NCBI RefSeq assembly: GCF_022513585.1
Contig: NZ_JAKWBF010000014.1
Coordinates: forward strand, 62,001-126,000
DNA: 64,000 bases
Direction of reading: 5' to 3'
Origin: Gordonia gummivorans
GTDB taxonomy: Bacteria > Actinomycetota > Actinomycetes > Mycobacteriales > Mycobacteriaceae
In this document: one piece after another, positions 41,131-49,131 of the stretch
Layout of the letters: every line of letters starts with the position of its first letter
How positions within the stretch are numbered: the stretch's first letter is position 1
The notes under the pieces: generated by a model
What the model saw: only the letters and a program-made list of their open reading frames with translations
Told to the model about the DNA's origin: nothing
The model's database searches: none
Made by a program: the position numbers and the translations under genes

Positions 41131-41219
41131 GGAGGCGTGCCAGAGCGGCCGAATGGGACTCACTGCTAATGAGTTGTCTCACTAAAATGGGACCGGAGGT
41201 TCAAATCCTCTCGCCTCCG
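41131..41219 (+). tRNA. tRNA-Ser (anticodon GCU)
   Basis: The acceptor stem GGAGGCG (41131-41137) pairs with CGCCTCC (41212-41218), with discriminator G. The anticodon arm is ACTCA-CTGCTAA-TGAGT, reading GCU. There is a long variable arm and T-loop GGTTCAAATC. CCA is not encoded. Confidence 0.97.
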
Positions 41220-41275
41220 CCGCATCGCAGGCGCCACCCGCGATGGACAACTGAACAGCTATAACTGAAGACCAC

Positions 41276-41348
41276 GCGCCCGTAGCTCAACGGATAGAGC
41301 ATCTGACTACGGATCAGAAGGTTTGGGGTTCGAATCCCTACGGGCGCA
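41276..41348 (+). tRNA. tRNA-Arg (anticodon ACG)
   Basis: The acceptor GCGCCCG (41276-41282) pairs with CGGGCGC (41341-41347), with discriminator A. The anticodon arm is TCTGA-CTACGGA-TCAGA, reading ACG (inosine after TadA action). This is notable because tadA lies 6 kb away. CCA is not encoded. Confidence 0.97.
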
Positions 41349-41352
41349 CGGA

Positions 41353-41396
41353 GAAGCCCCGTGGAACGCGCTGTGTTCCACGGGGTTTCTGCTTTC
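41353..41396 (+). terminator. Terminator of the tRNA-Arg transcript
   Basis: GAAGCCCCGTGGAAC (41353-41367) pairs with GTTCCACGGGGTTTC (41375-41389) with one wobble and a 7-base loop. T-rich sequence (TGCTTTCT) follows. It is placed directly after tRNA-Arg. Confidence 0.9.
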
Positions 41397-41554
41397 TCGA
41401 CGTCGTCGTGCGCCGCTCCGTCACCGGTCTCGCGATCAAGACCGTTGTGAATTTTCTTCACTGACCTCTCGCGAATGCGGCGAATCGCTGTTCTACTGGA
41501 GCACGGGGGTTCCAGGCTGCTCGACCACGCATTCCCTAGCGAAAGGTCTCCATC

Positions 41555-42316
41555 GTGATCCCAGCTCCTGTGGCAAAACTCGCTGCCGAACTCTTCGGCA
41601 CGTTCTGGCTCGTCTTCGGTGGCTGTGGTTCGGCCATCTTCGCTGCGAAACAGGTTGCCCAATCCGACAATGGCGCAACCACTTTCCAAGTCGGCATCGG
41701 ATACCTGGGTGTCGCGCTCGCGTTCGGGCTCACGGTGGTGACCATGGCCTACGCGGTCGGCCACATCTCGGGCGGTCACTTCAATCCGGCGATCAGCCTT
41801 GGTGCTGCGGTCAGTGGCCGCCTTCCATGGAAGGATGTGCCAGGCTACTGGATCGCACAGGTTGCGGGCGGTCTGTCGGCCGGCTTGATGCTCTGGATCA
41901 TCGCCAGCGGCAAGGAAGGCTTCGAGCGGAAGGGGTCGATGGCCGCCAACGGCTACGGCGACCATTCGCCCGACGGATACGGTCTGGTCTCCGTGCTGAT
42001 CGCGGAGATCCTCCTGACGGCGTTCTTCCTCATCGTCATCCTCGGCGTCACCGACGCAAAGGCGCCGGCCGGATTCGCTCCACTTGCAATCGGCTTGACG
42101 CTGACCCTGATTCACCTCATCTCGATCCCGATCAGCAATACGTCCGTGAATCCGGCCCGCTCGACCGGAGTCGCGTTCTTCAACGGCAACGGTGCGCCCG
42201 CCCAACTATGGCTCTTCTGGGTGGCGCCGCTCGTCGGCGGGGCGATCGGCGGATTGATCTACGTGACTCTGTTCGCGAAAGAGGGCAGCGAGGACACCCA
42301 GTCCGAACTTGCCTGA
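41555..42316 (+). CDS. aqpZ: Aquaporin Z-like water channel
   Basis: A 253-residue six-helix major intrinsic protein. Both pore NPA boxes are present: [16 protein letters not shown] near 73-88 and [17 protein letters not shown] near 190-206. The arginine after the second NPA and His in HLISIPIS near 181 make the narrow water-selective filter of AqpZ rather than a glycerol channel. The N-terminus is [20 protein letters not shown]. The start is GTG 41555 with a GAAAGG site upstream. It is monocistronic, between a tRNA terminator and the structured region before the antiporter gene. It passes water rapidly during osmotic change. Confidence 0.93.
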   Translation: MIPAPVAKLAAELFGTFWLVFGGCGSAIFAAKQVAQSDNGATTFQVGIGYLGVALAFGLTVVTMAYAVGHISGGHFNPAISLGAAVSGRLPWKDVPGYWIAQVAGGLSAGLMLWIIASGKEGFERKGSMAANGYGDHSPDGYGLVSVLIAEILLTAFFLIVILGVTDAKAPAGFAPLAIGLTLTLIHLISIPISNTSVNPARSTGVAFFNGNGAPAQLWLFWVAPLVGGAIGGLIYVTLFAKEGSEDTQSELA

Positions 42317-42454
42317 ACGGAGCACCTGCACGTCAAAGCGGACCCGGGTGCCACTTTGGACAGATGACCCACTGGGTCTTGCCCAATGAGTCGTTTTTGT
42401 GTGAAGGTGTCTTCAGTTCGCGCTCGTGAACGATGGTGGCCCTGGTCAGGGGGT

Positions 42455-42601
42455 TGCCGCCCCCCGCGTGGGGTGGGGGCGGCAGCACGGCCCGATGGTC
42501 TGCGACAACGGAGTCGATGACCATCACCACGCCACACGGCGCGTGACAGCTCGGCCGTATAGGCCTGACACCCGCGGGCGCATGGGGGTCCCGCGGGTGT
42601 C
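42455..42601 (+). ncRNA. Candidate structured RNA region (three consecutive hairpins) before the Na+/H+ antiporter gene
   Basis: Hairpin 1 is TGCCGCCCCC (42455-42464) with GGGGGCGGCA (42475-42484). Hairpin 2 is GATGGTC (42494-42500) with GACCATC (42519-42525), with an inner CGAC/GTCG pair. Hairpin 3 is GACACCCGCGGG (42567-42578) with CCCGCGGGTGTC (42590-42601). All lie in the 350-bp space between aqpZ and the antiporter start at 42667. Hairpin 3 could be a terminator or anti-terminator partner. It is not matched to any riboswitch class I can name, so the call rests on structure and position. Confidence 0.45.
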
Positions 42602-42666
42602 GCATCATCTCAGGGTCCCGCCGCGTGCCCGGCAGAATCGGACACCGGCTGACAGAATCTCCGGTC

Positions 42667-44364
42667 ATGGAGTTGCTCATCCTCGTCCTGGTCGGGGCGA
42701 TCATCGTGACCGCCGCCGCCGACCGGAGGGGCATGCAGCCGGCGCTGATCATCGTGCTGATCGCGCTGGGCGTGTCGTTCATCCCGGGTCTCCCGCAGGT
42801 CGAGCTGGATTCGGACATCTTGCTCACCGTCGTCCTGCCACCGCTGCTGTACTCGGCGGCGCTCGGGTTCTCCTTTCCCAACTTCCTGCGCAACATCAAG
42901 CCGATTCTCGGTCTCGGTGTCGCGATGGTGGTCATCACCGCGTTCGCGGTCGGCGCGGTCGCCGCGTTGCTGGTCCCCGAGTTCACCTTCTTGCTCGCGC
43001 TGCTCCTCGGCGCGATCGTGGCGCCGCCCGACGCCGTGACCGCGGTCGCCATCGGCCGCAAGCTCGGGCTTCCCAAACGCCTGATGGCGATCCTGACGGG
43101 CGAGAGTCTCGTCAACGACGCAGCGGCGCTCTCGCTGTTCGCGATCGCCATCTCGCAGATCGCCAACACCCACGCCTTCATCGACAACCCACTTCTGCTG
43201 TTCGGGTACAACGCACTGTTGGGCCCCGTCGTCGGGGTCGTGCTAGGCCTGGTCACCCTGTGGATTCGTCGCCATCTACGCAACCCGGCTCTCGAAACCG
43301 TGCAGGGTTTCGTGGTGCCGTTCGCGGCATTCCTCGCGGCCGAGCACCTGCACGCATCGGGTGTGTTGGCGGTCGTCATCGCCGGTTTCGTCGTCGGCTC
43401 GGGTTCGGTGCACGCCGGCTACCAGACACGACTGCAGGAACGCTATGTCTGGAACTCGGTGGATGTGCTGCTCGAGGCCTTCGTCTTCGCCTACATCGGC
43501 CTACAGCTGCGTTTCATCATCGAGGACCTGCGCGAGGCCCGCGAGTCCCTCGTGCAGATCGGCGTCGCGTCGTTGCTGGTTCTCGCGGTGGTCCTGGTGA
43601 TCCGACCGATCTGCGTGTTCGCGATGTTCGGGCGCGGGGTGGTGAGTCGTCGGCTCGGGGAAGGCATGGGCGGCGTGCAAGTGCATGCCAACCCCCGACG
43701 ACCCGCGGCCGCCCGCAGCACCCGGACCACCAAGACCCGGTGGGCGCGACTGCGCGAGCGCATCGACAACCGGCCGTTGACCTGGCAGGAGGCCACGGTC
43801 GTGGCGTGGACGGGTATGCGCGGTGTGGTCACCCTCGCGGCCGCCTCCGGTATCCCGGTCACTCTGGAATCGGGTGAACCATTCCCCGAACGCTCGGCCA
43901 TCCAGGCGATCGCGTTCGTCGTGGCGGTGGGCACCATTCTGATCCAGGGCCCGACCCTGCCGTGGCTCATCGGACGCCTTCACCTGCACAACGAAGACGA
44001 GGAACGCTACGACCACGAACAGACCGAACGGGCCGAACGCATCGTGCAGATCGCGGCCCAGGTGGTGATCGACGACTTCGTGAAGAACCCGCCTGCGGGC
44101 CTCGACAACGCGACCGTCGACTACATCAAGGAGACGGTGGCGCGGCAATCGCGGGACGTCGAAGAAATGCCCGACCCCGACGCGCACACGGCCCGCACGG
44201 ACGCGTTCGCCGCTTTGTACCGCGACGTGCTCTTGGCCCAGCGCGACTCGCTGGTGGAGAACCGCGACGCCGGCGCGGTCGAGGACGAAGCCGTGCGGGC
44301 GATGCTCGAGCGGCTCGACCTGCAGGAAGCCGGCCTGTCGTCGCGCCTGGAGAGCCGATTCTGA
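42667..44364 (+). CDS. Sodium/proton antiporter, CPA1 (NhaP) family
   Basis: A 565-residue membrane protein with about twelve helices and a soluble C-terminal region. The ion-binding motif is TGESLVNDAAALSLFAIAIS near 140, with the Asn-Asp pair typical of electroneutral CPA1 exchangers. APPDAVTAVAIGRKLGLPKR lies near 118, and WTGMRGVVTLAAASGIPV near 378 is the conserved last helices region. The C-terminal about 120 residues are charged and cytoplasmic and may sense pH or nucleotides. It exports Na+ (or K+/Li+) in exchange for protons. The start is ATG 42667. A stem-rich region lies upstream. Confidence 0.9.
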   Translation: MELLILVLVGAIIVTAAADRRGMQPALIIVLIALGVSFIPGLPQVELDSDILLTVVLPPLLYSAALGFSFPNFLRNIKPILGLGVAMVVITAFAVGAVAALLVPEFTFLLALLLGAIVAPPDAVTAVAIGRKLGLPKRLMAILTGESLVNDAAALSLFAIAISQIANTHAFIDNPLLLFGYNALLGPVVGVVLGLVTLWIRRHLRNPALETVQGFVVPFAAFLAAEHLHASGVLAVVIAGFVVGSGSVHAGYQTRLQERYVWNSVDVLLEAFVFAYIGLQLRFIIEDLREARESLVQIGVASLLVLAVVLVIRPICVFAMFGRGVVSRRLGEGMGGVQVHANPRRPAAARSTRTTKTRWARLRERIDNRPLTWQEATVVAWTGMRGVVTLAAASGIPVTLESGEPFPERSAIQAIAFVVAVGTILIQGPTLPWLIGRLHLHNEDEERYDHEQTERAERIVQIAAQVVIDDFVKNPPAGLDNATVDYIKETVARQSRDVEEMPDPDAHTARTDAFAALYRDVLLAQRDSLVENRDAGAVEDEAVRAMLERLDLQEAGLSSRLESRF

Positions 44365-44453
44365 CCGATCACCGCGTGACCGGTCCAGCGCATGACGCCG
44401 TACTGTCGAAGACATAGGCATCGATGACGCTCGGACCTGGAGGACTCGGACGA

Positions 44454-45230
44454 ATGGGACAACCGCACGACCCGACGAGGTCTTCGGAGTCGTCCGACGA
44501 CCAGGGTCGGAGTGCGAGCGACGACTACCGCGGTGACCTGAAGCAGTTCTATCCCCCTCTGGGCTACACACCGGACGGCACGCCGCGGTTCTGGCCCGGC
44601 GCTGCGCCGCCGCGTCGGGGAACTCGACGGGGTCAGGAAGCGATCACCTCGACGCCCGACGAGGCGTCGGCGTCACCCACCTCGACCTCGACCGCTGCGA
44701 CGCCGGCGTCATCGAGATCCGCATCCAGCGTCCCGTCGGTTCGGAGCACGGCGTTCACCGTCGTCGCCCTGTTCGCCGCGGTGGTCGTGGTATTGCTCGT
44801 CGCAATGGCCTTCTTCCGCGACGACCCCGATTCCGACACGACGGCCGCCGATCAGCCGACCTTCACCGCCGAATACCCCACCCGTGTACCGACACTCAAC
44901 CCGCGTTCGACGCCGCGCCCGTCCGGAGTCCCGACCCGACCCCGCTCACCGTCGGGCATCGACCCCAGCGGCCACGAAGTCGTCTACCAGGTGACGATCG
45001 AGGGCACCGGCACCATCCTCTACGTCGATTCCCTCGGCTTGCGGACCGAATTCTCCCCACCGGCCACCTGGAGAATCGCCTTCACCGGTGGCTACAACCC
45101 ACTGCGGCTGATCGTGGTCGTCGGCAGCGGCAGCAGTGCCACCTGCACCATCACCGTCGACGGCGAGACCATCGTCAGCGACGAGGTCAGCCCGTCGTCG
45201 ACCAAACGCAGCGCCTCCTGCATCGCCTGA
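44454..45230 (+). CDS. MmpS-like membrane protein with disordered cytoplasmic N-terminus
   Basis: A 258-residue single-span protein. Residues 1-100 are polar and disordered (DYRGDLKQFYPPLGYTPDGT near 30). A membrane helix follows at about 104-126 (FTVVALFAAVVVVLLVAMAF). The extracytoplasmic C-terminus is an MmpS-type domain: EVVYQVTIEGTGTILYVDSL, then ATCTITVDGETIVSDEVS and a final cysteine near the end, forming the usual disulfide. MmpS proteins assist MmpL lipid or siderophore exporters; no mmpL gene lies in this window. ATG 44454 has GGAGG 12 bp upstream. Confidence 0.78.
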   Translation: MGQPHDPTRSSESSDDQGRSASDDYRGDLKQFYPPLGYTPDGTPRFWPGAAPPRRGTRRGQEAITSTPDEASASPTSTSTAATPASSRSASSVPSVRSTAFTVVALFAAVVVVLLVAMAFFRDDPDSDTTAADQPTFTAEYPTRVPTLNPRSTPRPSGVPTRPRSPSGIDPSGHEVVYQVTIEGTGTILYVDSLGLRTEFSPPATWRIAFTGGYNPLRLIVVVGSGSSATCTITVDGETIVSDEVSPSSTKRSASCIA

Positions 45231-45334
45231 CGAGTGGTCCGGGGCACAATTGTGCTGCTCACTTGGATTGAGCTTGTCGAAATCACCTGCACATCAGTTG
45301 TGTGGAATCGGTTCCTGGTCGCTACCGTAGGAGG

Positions 45335-45946
45335 GTGAGTTCTCCGCAAGCAGCCCCCCAGACCGCGACACCCACCGGTGAGTACCGGACGATGCTGACG
45401 TGGCGGGGCGAAGGAACCGACCGCCTCGAGCAGGTTCGCCTTCATGTCAACGGCACACGGATCAAGGCCTACGGCCGGATCATCGCCGCCGCCACCGACA
45501 CCCACGAGGCGTTCTCCGCGTCGTACGAGCTGGTCACCAACGATTCCGGTGTGACCAAGCGACTGTCCATCCACCTCGTCCAAGTGAGTGGGGAAACCCA
45601 GTTCGCCATCAACCGTGACGAAGAGGATCACTGGCTGGTGCACTCACCGAGCGGCGAATCGATTCGCAGCGACTTCGGGGGCGCGCAAGACGTGGACCTG
45701 GCCCTTTCGCCGATGTTCAACGCGCTGCCCATCCGACGCCTCGGCCTTTCCGCCGGCAGCGGTGCCGCAGTCGAGGTTCCCGTCGTGTACGTGTACCTCC
45801 CGCAGGGCACCGTGGAGCCGGCCACCCTCAGCTACACGCCGAAGGCCGACGGTGTCGGCGTGGTCTCACCGGTCGCGAACTCCACGCTCTCGGTCGACGA
45901 GAACGGGTTCGTGATCGACTACCCCGGCCTGGCCACCCGCGTCTGA
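45335..45946 (+). CDS. Putative glycolipid-binding domain protein (PF06475 type)
   Basis: About 203 residues. The fold reads TWRGEGTDRLEQVRLHVNGT near 23, then GRIIAAATDTHEAFSASYEL. The family signature DVDLALSPMFNALPIRRLGL lies near 118-137, followed by VPVVYVYLPQGTVEPATLSY. The family is widespread in actinobacteria and is said to bind glycolipids; experimental support is slight. The start is uncertain: GTG 45335 almost touches its AGGAGG box, so a later codon or upstream GTG 45302 may be used. No signal peptide is visible. Confidence 0.75.
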   Translation: MSSPQAAPQTATPTGEYRTMLTWRGEGTDRLEQVRLHVNGTRIKAYGRIIAAATDTHEAFSASYELVTNDSGVTKRLSIHLVQVSGETQFAINRDEEDHWLVHSPSGESIRSDFGGAQDVDLALSPMFNALPIRRLGLSAGSGAAVEVPVVYVYLPQGTVEPATLSYTPKADGVGVVSPVANSTLSVDENGFVIDYPGLATRV

Positions 45947-45981
45947 GCCGACCCGCCCACCGAAGAGTTGCCCTCCGCTGG

Positions 45982-46020
45982 CTGAGGTGCTCGAGGCGCT
46001 AGCCGAGAGCCTCGAAGCCC
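45982..46020 (+). repeat. CTGAGGTG-type dispersed repeat
   Basis: Reads CTGAGGTGCTCGAGGCGCTA then GCCGAGAGCCTCGAAG, identical over 36 bp to the left arm at 8359. It lies in the 90-bp gap between two convergent genes. Confidence 0.82.
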
Positions 46021-46036
46021 TGGTGAGACGACAATG

Positions 46037-47008
46037 TCAACCCACCCAAACCCGACCCGCATGGGCCTGGCGTCGGAATTCGTGCTGCCAGCCGTCGTCA
46101 CCGACCTCGGCGCCGGTGATGGCCTTCACCGCGCCGTTCGCCATCTCCTCGTAGGCGATGCGCGCGCGGTGCCCATCGTCGATGAGTACCTCCACGGTGC
46201 CCTTGTCCCGGAGGTCGTCGCGAGCCGCGATCAGGCGGTCGATCGTTTCGCTCAACACGTTGAGAACGGCAATTCGATTGGCCTCCACCATCGCTCGCTG
46301 CAATGCGGGTGCGCTCCCGGCCACGCGCGTGCCGTCACGAAAGCTCCCAGCGGCCAGACGTAGTGCCAAGCCGCTTTCGCCTGCGCCCACCGCCGCGGTG
46401 GCGGCCGCCGTCAGATGAGGCAGATGCGAGATCGCGGCGACCGCACGATCGTGTGCGTCGGCCGCCGCAGGAACCACCCGGGCGCCGGTCGCGAGCGCCA
46501 TGGTCGCGACTGCGAGCCAGTCCCGTGCCGGTGTGGCGTCGTCGGTCGTGACCATCCACATCGCGTCGACGAAGAGGCTCGGGTCGGTCGCCGACCACCC
46601 CGACCGGCTCGTTCCCGCCATCGGATGTCCACCCACGTAACGCGCGTTCGGATGCAGTCGCGCCACGATCTCTGCGACCTCCTGCTTGACGCTGATCACG
46701 TCGGTGAGCAGGGCGTCGGGTGCGAGGTCGGCGATCGCCGACACCAACGGTTCGATCGTGGTGACCGGGGTTGCGAGCACGATCATGGCGTCCGACTCGG
46801 CGGCGCGGCGCAGCGTCGCATCCAGATCCGAGGAAGCCTGGTAACCGTCGCGGACGGCGTCGTCGACCGTCTGCGTCGAACGGTTGTAGCCGAAGGCCTG
46901 GTGCCCCGCGTCGTGCAGGACGCGAAGCAGCGATCCTCCGATCAGCCCTAGGCCCAGCACGCAGACGGGTGGGAGCGGTTCGGGCGCGGCAGTATTGGGA
47001 TCACTCAC
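46037..47008 (-). CDS. tyrA: Prephenate dehydrogenase TyrA (Rv3754-like)
   Basis: A 323-residue enzyme that oxidatively decarboxylates prephenate to 4-hydroxyphenylpyruvate in tyrosine synthesis. The NAD(P) motif is VCVLGLGLIGGSLLRVLHDA near 15-34. The catalytic region is NARYVGGHPMAGTSRSGWSA near 122-141 with the conserved GGHPMAG. The C-terminal half is helical. The product is the substrate of an aromatic aminotransferase such as Pat, encoded 5 kb away. It is divergent from the tadA pair with 77 bp between starts, as recalled for Rv3754 and Rv3753c. Confidence 0.93.
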   Translation of the reverse strand: MSDPNTAAPEPLPPVCVLGLGLIGGSLLRVLHDAGHQAFGYNRSTQTVDDAVRDGYQASSDLDATLRRAAESDAMIVLATPVTTIEPLVSAIADLAPDALLTDVISVKQEVAEIVARLHPNARYVGGHPMAGTSRSGWSATDPSLFVDAMWMVTTDDATPARDWLAVATMALATGARVVPAAADAHDRAVAAISHLPHLTAAATAAVGAGESGLALRLAAGSFRDGTRVAGSAPALQRAMVEANRIAVLNVLSETIDRLIAARDDLRDKGTVEVLIDDGHRARIAYEEMANGAVKAITGAEVGDDGWQHEFRRQAHAGRVWVG

Positions 47009-47085
47009 CTGGACAGATTCCCATATCGCGATCGGCGTCTGCCGAGGACTTGGGCGGTTCGCCGTTTACGGCTACCGTGACCTGC

Positions 47086-47625
47086 ATGGCTGGTGCCGGC
47101 GCGCAGAAGACGGGCTCGAACACGCAGAACGACGATGACATCGACGGTTTTGCCATAGCCGTGGTTCGCGAGGACGGTGCGTGGAAGGTCACCGCGATGA
47201 AACACGCCGCGTTGGGGGATCTCTCCGACGCCGAACGTCAACTTCGTGAGTTGCGCGCAGCGGGTGCGGTGTTCGGCCTGCTCGACGTCGACGACGAGTT
47301 CTTCATCGTCGTCCGCCCGGCGCCTGGCGGTGCGCGGTTGTTGATCTCCGACGCCACCGCAGCGCTCGACTACGACGTCGCCGCCGATGCGCTCGACGCG
47401 CTGGACGTCGACGTCCCCGACCTCGACCCGGATGACCTCGACGACATCGACCCGTGGGAGGAGGGCGACCTCGGGCTGCTCGCCGACCTGGGTCTGCCCG
47501 ACGCGGTGATGAGTGTGATCGTCGGGGACACCGACCTGTACGCAGACGAGCAGATCGGCATGATCGCCGCGCGACTCGGGTTTGCCGACGAGCTCTCCAA
47601 GGTTCTCGACTCCCTCGGCCACTGA
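47086..47625 (+). CDS. tRNA adenosine deaminase-associated protein (Rv3753c-like)
   Basis: A 179-residue acidic protein. The conserved N-terminal part is DIDGFAIAVVREDGAWKVTA near 19-38, then ERQLRELRAAGAVFGLLDVD and FFIVVRPAPGGARLLISDAT. The middle is very acidic (DLDPDDLDDIDPWEEGDLGL). The family is found only beside tadA in actinobacteria and takes its name from that linkage; no activity has been shown. ATG 47086 is chosen because the frame upstream overlaps tyrA. tadA begins 10 bp after its stop. Confidence 0.85.
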   Translation: MAGAGAQKTGSNTQNDDDIDGFAIAVVREDGAWKVTAMKHAALGDLSDAERQLRELRAAGAVFGLLDVDDEFFIVVRPAPGGARLLISDATAALDYDVAADALDALDVDVPDLDPDDLDDIDPWEEGDLGLLADLGLPDAVMSVIVGDTDLYADEQIGMIAARLGFADELSKVLDSLGH

Positions 47626-47635
47626 CGGCCCGGAG

Positions 47636-48124
47636 ATGGGTGAGCAGGTGAGCCCGCCGATCTGGGAGTCCATGATGGTGTGTGCGCTCGACGCGGCGGC
47701 CGACGCCGGGCCCGATGACGTTCCGATCGGAGCGGTGGTATTCGATCCGAACGGGATCGAACTCGCTCGTGCAGCCAACCGCCGCGAAGCCGACGCCGAC
47801 CCGACCGCGCACGCCGAGATCCTCGCCCTGCGAGCCGCCGCCGCGGCGTTCGGGGACGGGTGGCGCCTTCCGGGCTGCACGATCGCCGTGACCGTCGAAC
47901 CTTGCACGATGTGTGCCGGGGCCATCACCCTGGCGCGGGTCGATCTGCTCGTGTTCGGGGCGTGGGAGCCCAAGACCGGGGCGGTCGGATCCCTCTGGGA
48001 TGTGGTCCGCGACCCGCGTCTGAGTCATCGTCCGCAGGTGCGCGGAGGTGTCCTCGAGGAGCAGTGCCGCGCGCTGATGGTCGGATTCTTCACCGACCGC
48101 CGGGATGCGCCACCGGCCGATTAG
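47636..48124 (+). CDS. tadA: tRNA-specific adenosine deaminase TadA (Rv3752c-like)
   Basis: TadA converts the wobble adenosine of tRNA-Arg(ACG) to inosine; that tRNA gene lies at 41276 in this window. The 162-residue product has the zinc-deaminase signature: PTAHAEILALRAAA with the catalytic His-Ala-Glu, and TVEPCTMCAGAITLARVDLL with the two cysteine ligands. The C-terminal EEQCRALMVGFFTDRR closes the fold. ATG 47636 or GTG 47648 may be the start. It is in an operon with the associated protein upstream. The enzyme is normally essential. Confidence 0.93.
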   Translation: MGEQVSPPIWESMMVCALDAAADAGPDDVPIGAVVFDPNGIELARAANRREADADPTAHAEILALRAAAAAFGDGWRLPGCTIAVTVEPCTMCAGAITLARVDLLVFGAWEPKTGAVGSLWDVVRDPRLSHRPQVRGGVLEEQCRALMVGFFTDRRDAPPAD

Positions 48125-48229
48125 CCGCCTCGGGGTTGGACTCAGGGAAATCTCCGTGACCGCTCCCGATGCGGACACCGCGCACCGGCTGGCAATCTTG
48201 AGTCCAGAACCCCCGACGAGGAGTACAAG

Positions 48230-48439
48230 ATGAGTGAGTCTGCCGACAAGATCAAAGATGTCGTCGACACCGCAGTGGCCAAGATCGACGAATTCGTCGA
48301 GAGCGGCAAGATCCAAGATGCCCTCGGCGTCGCGCGCGAGAAGGTCGAGGCGTTTGTCGACAACGACCGCGTACAAGAGGTGATCACGGTCACCCGCCAG
48401 AAGGCCGGCGAGGTCGCCGACAAGTTCAGCGGGCGATGA
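48230..48439 (+). CDS. Small helical protein, Rv0909-type antitoxin-like / LEA-like
   Basis: A 69-residue, lysine/glutamate-rich protein predicted fully helical. It has an imperfect repeat: DKIKDVVDTAVAKIDEFVES, then EKVEAFVDNDRVQEVITVTR and QKAGEVADKF. Similar small proteins are annotated as Rv0909-like antitoxins or as stress-related amphipathic proteins. No toxin gene is adjacent. ATG 48230 has a GAGGAG site. It precedes a CsbD gene of similar character. Confidence 0.72.
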   Translation: MSESADKIKDVVDTAVAKIDEFVESGKIQDALGVAREKVEAFVDNDRVQEVITVTRQKAGEVADKFSGR

Positions 48440-48610
48440 TCCAGTGCGCTGACCTGCGATTCTGGGCAGCTCTGCCGTGCTGTGGCATGGTGGGTATCGG
48501 GGGAGTGACTCCCTCGTGGCCTTTCGCGTCCAGCAGCGGCGCGTGAGCAGGCCCGATGTTCGATTCCGGGTGGCAATCGGCTGCGCCGGACCTCACTCGA
48601 GGAGGATCAG

Positions 48611-48820
48611 ATGGCAATCTCTGACGATGCGAAGAACAAGGCCGAGGAACTGAAGGGCCGTGGCAAGGAAGCCACCGGCAGCCTGACGGGCGACGAGGAC
48701 CTCAAGAACGAGGGCAAAGCCGATCAGGGTGTGGCGCAGGGCAAGCAGAAGATCGCCGACGCTGCCGACGCCGTCAAGGGCAAGGTCGACGACGTCAAGG
48801 ACAAGCTGACCGGCAACTGA
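48611..48820 (+). CDS. CsbD-family stress protein
   Basis: A 69-residue protein with the CsbD pattern: DDAKNKAEELKGRGKEATGS, the LTGDEDLKNEGKADQ core near 25-40, then GKQKIADAADAVKGKVDDVK. It is hydrophilic and disordered or helical. Members are induced in the general stress response of many bacteria; the molecular role is unknown. A strong GAGGAG site precedes ATG 48611. It sits 171 bp after the other small helical gene; that gap holds no gene. Confidence 0.9.
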   Translation: MAISDDAKNKAEELKGRGKEATGSLTGDEDLKNEGKADQGVAQGKQKIADAADAVKGKVDDVKDKLTGN

Positions 48821-48885
48821 AGGCAATCAGGCCGCTCTGACCAGCCAATTTAAGGCTGGACGCGAGCTGCGGTACAGTCTTCCGC

Positions 48886-48973
48886 GGTGGCGTGTCCGAG
48901 CGGCCGAAGGTGCAGCACTCGAAATGCTGTGTGCGGTAACCCCGTACCGAGGGTTCAAATCCCTCCGCCACCG
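48886..48973 (+). tRNA. tRNA-Ser (anticodon CGA)
   Basis: The acceptor GGTGGCG (48886-48892) pairs with CGCCACC (48966-48972), with discriminator G. The anticodon arm is CAGCA-CTCGAAA-TGCTG, reading CGA. There is a long variable arm and T-loop GGTTCAAATC. CCA is not encoded. It is the third serine tRNA in the window. Confidence 0.97.
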
Positions 48974-48979
48974 CCACAG

Positions 48980-49016
48980 GCACCCTCCCACTTATCTGGT
49001 GGGAGGGTGCTTTGTT
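48980..49016 (+). terminator. Rho-independent terminator of tRNA-Ser(CGA)
   Basis: GCACCCTCCCAC (48980-48991) pairs with GTGGGAGGGTGC (48999-49010) perfectly around a 7-base loop, and TTTGTT follows. A classical intrinsic terminator. Confidence 0.93.
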
Positions 49017-49131
49017 CTTCGGTGCGATGTCGTGGCCAACAATCGCTCGCGACGAGGGCCGATCCGCGATGATGTGGTGGACGCTGTACCGCCGGTCGGT
49101 GGGTTCGGTTCGGTGAAGTAGGAGGCACGGA

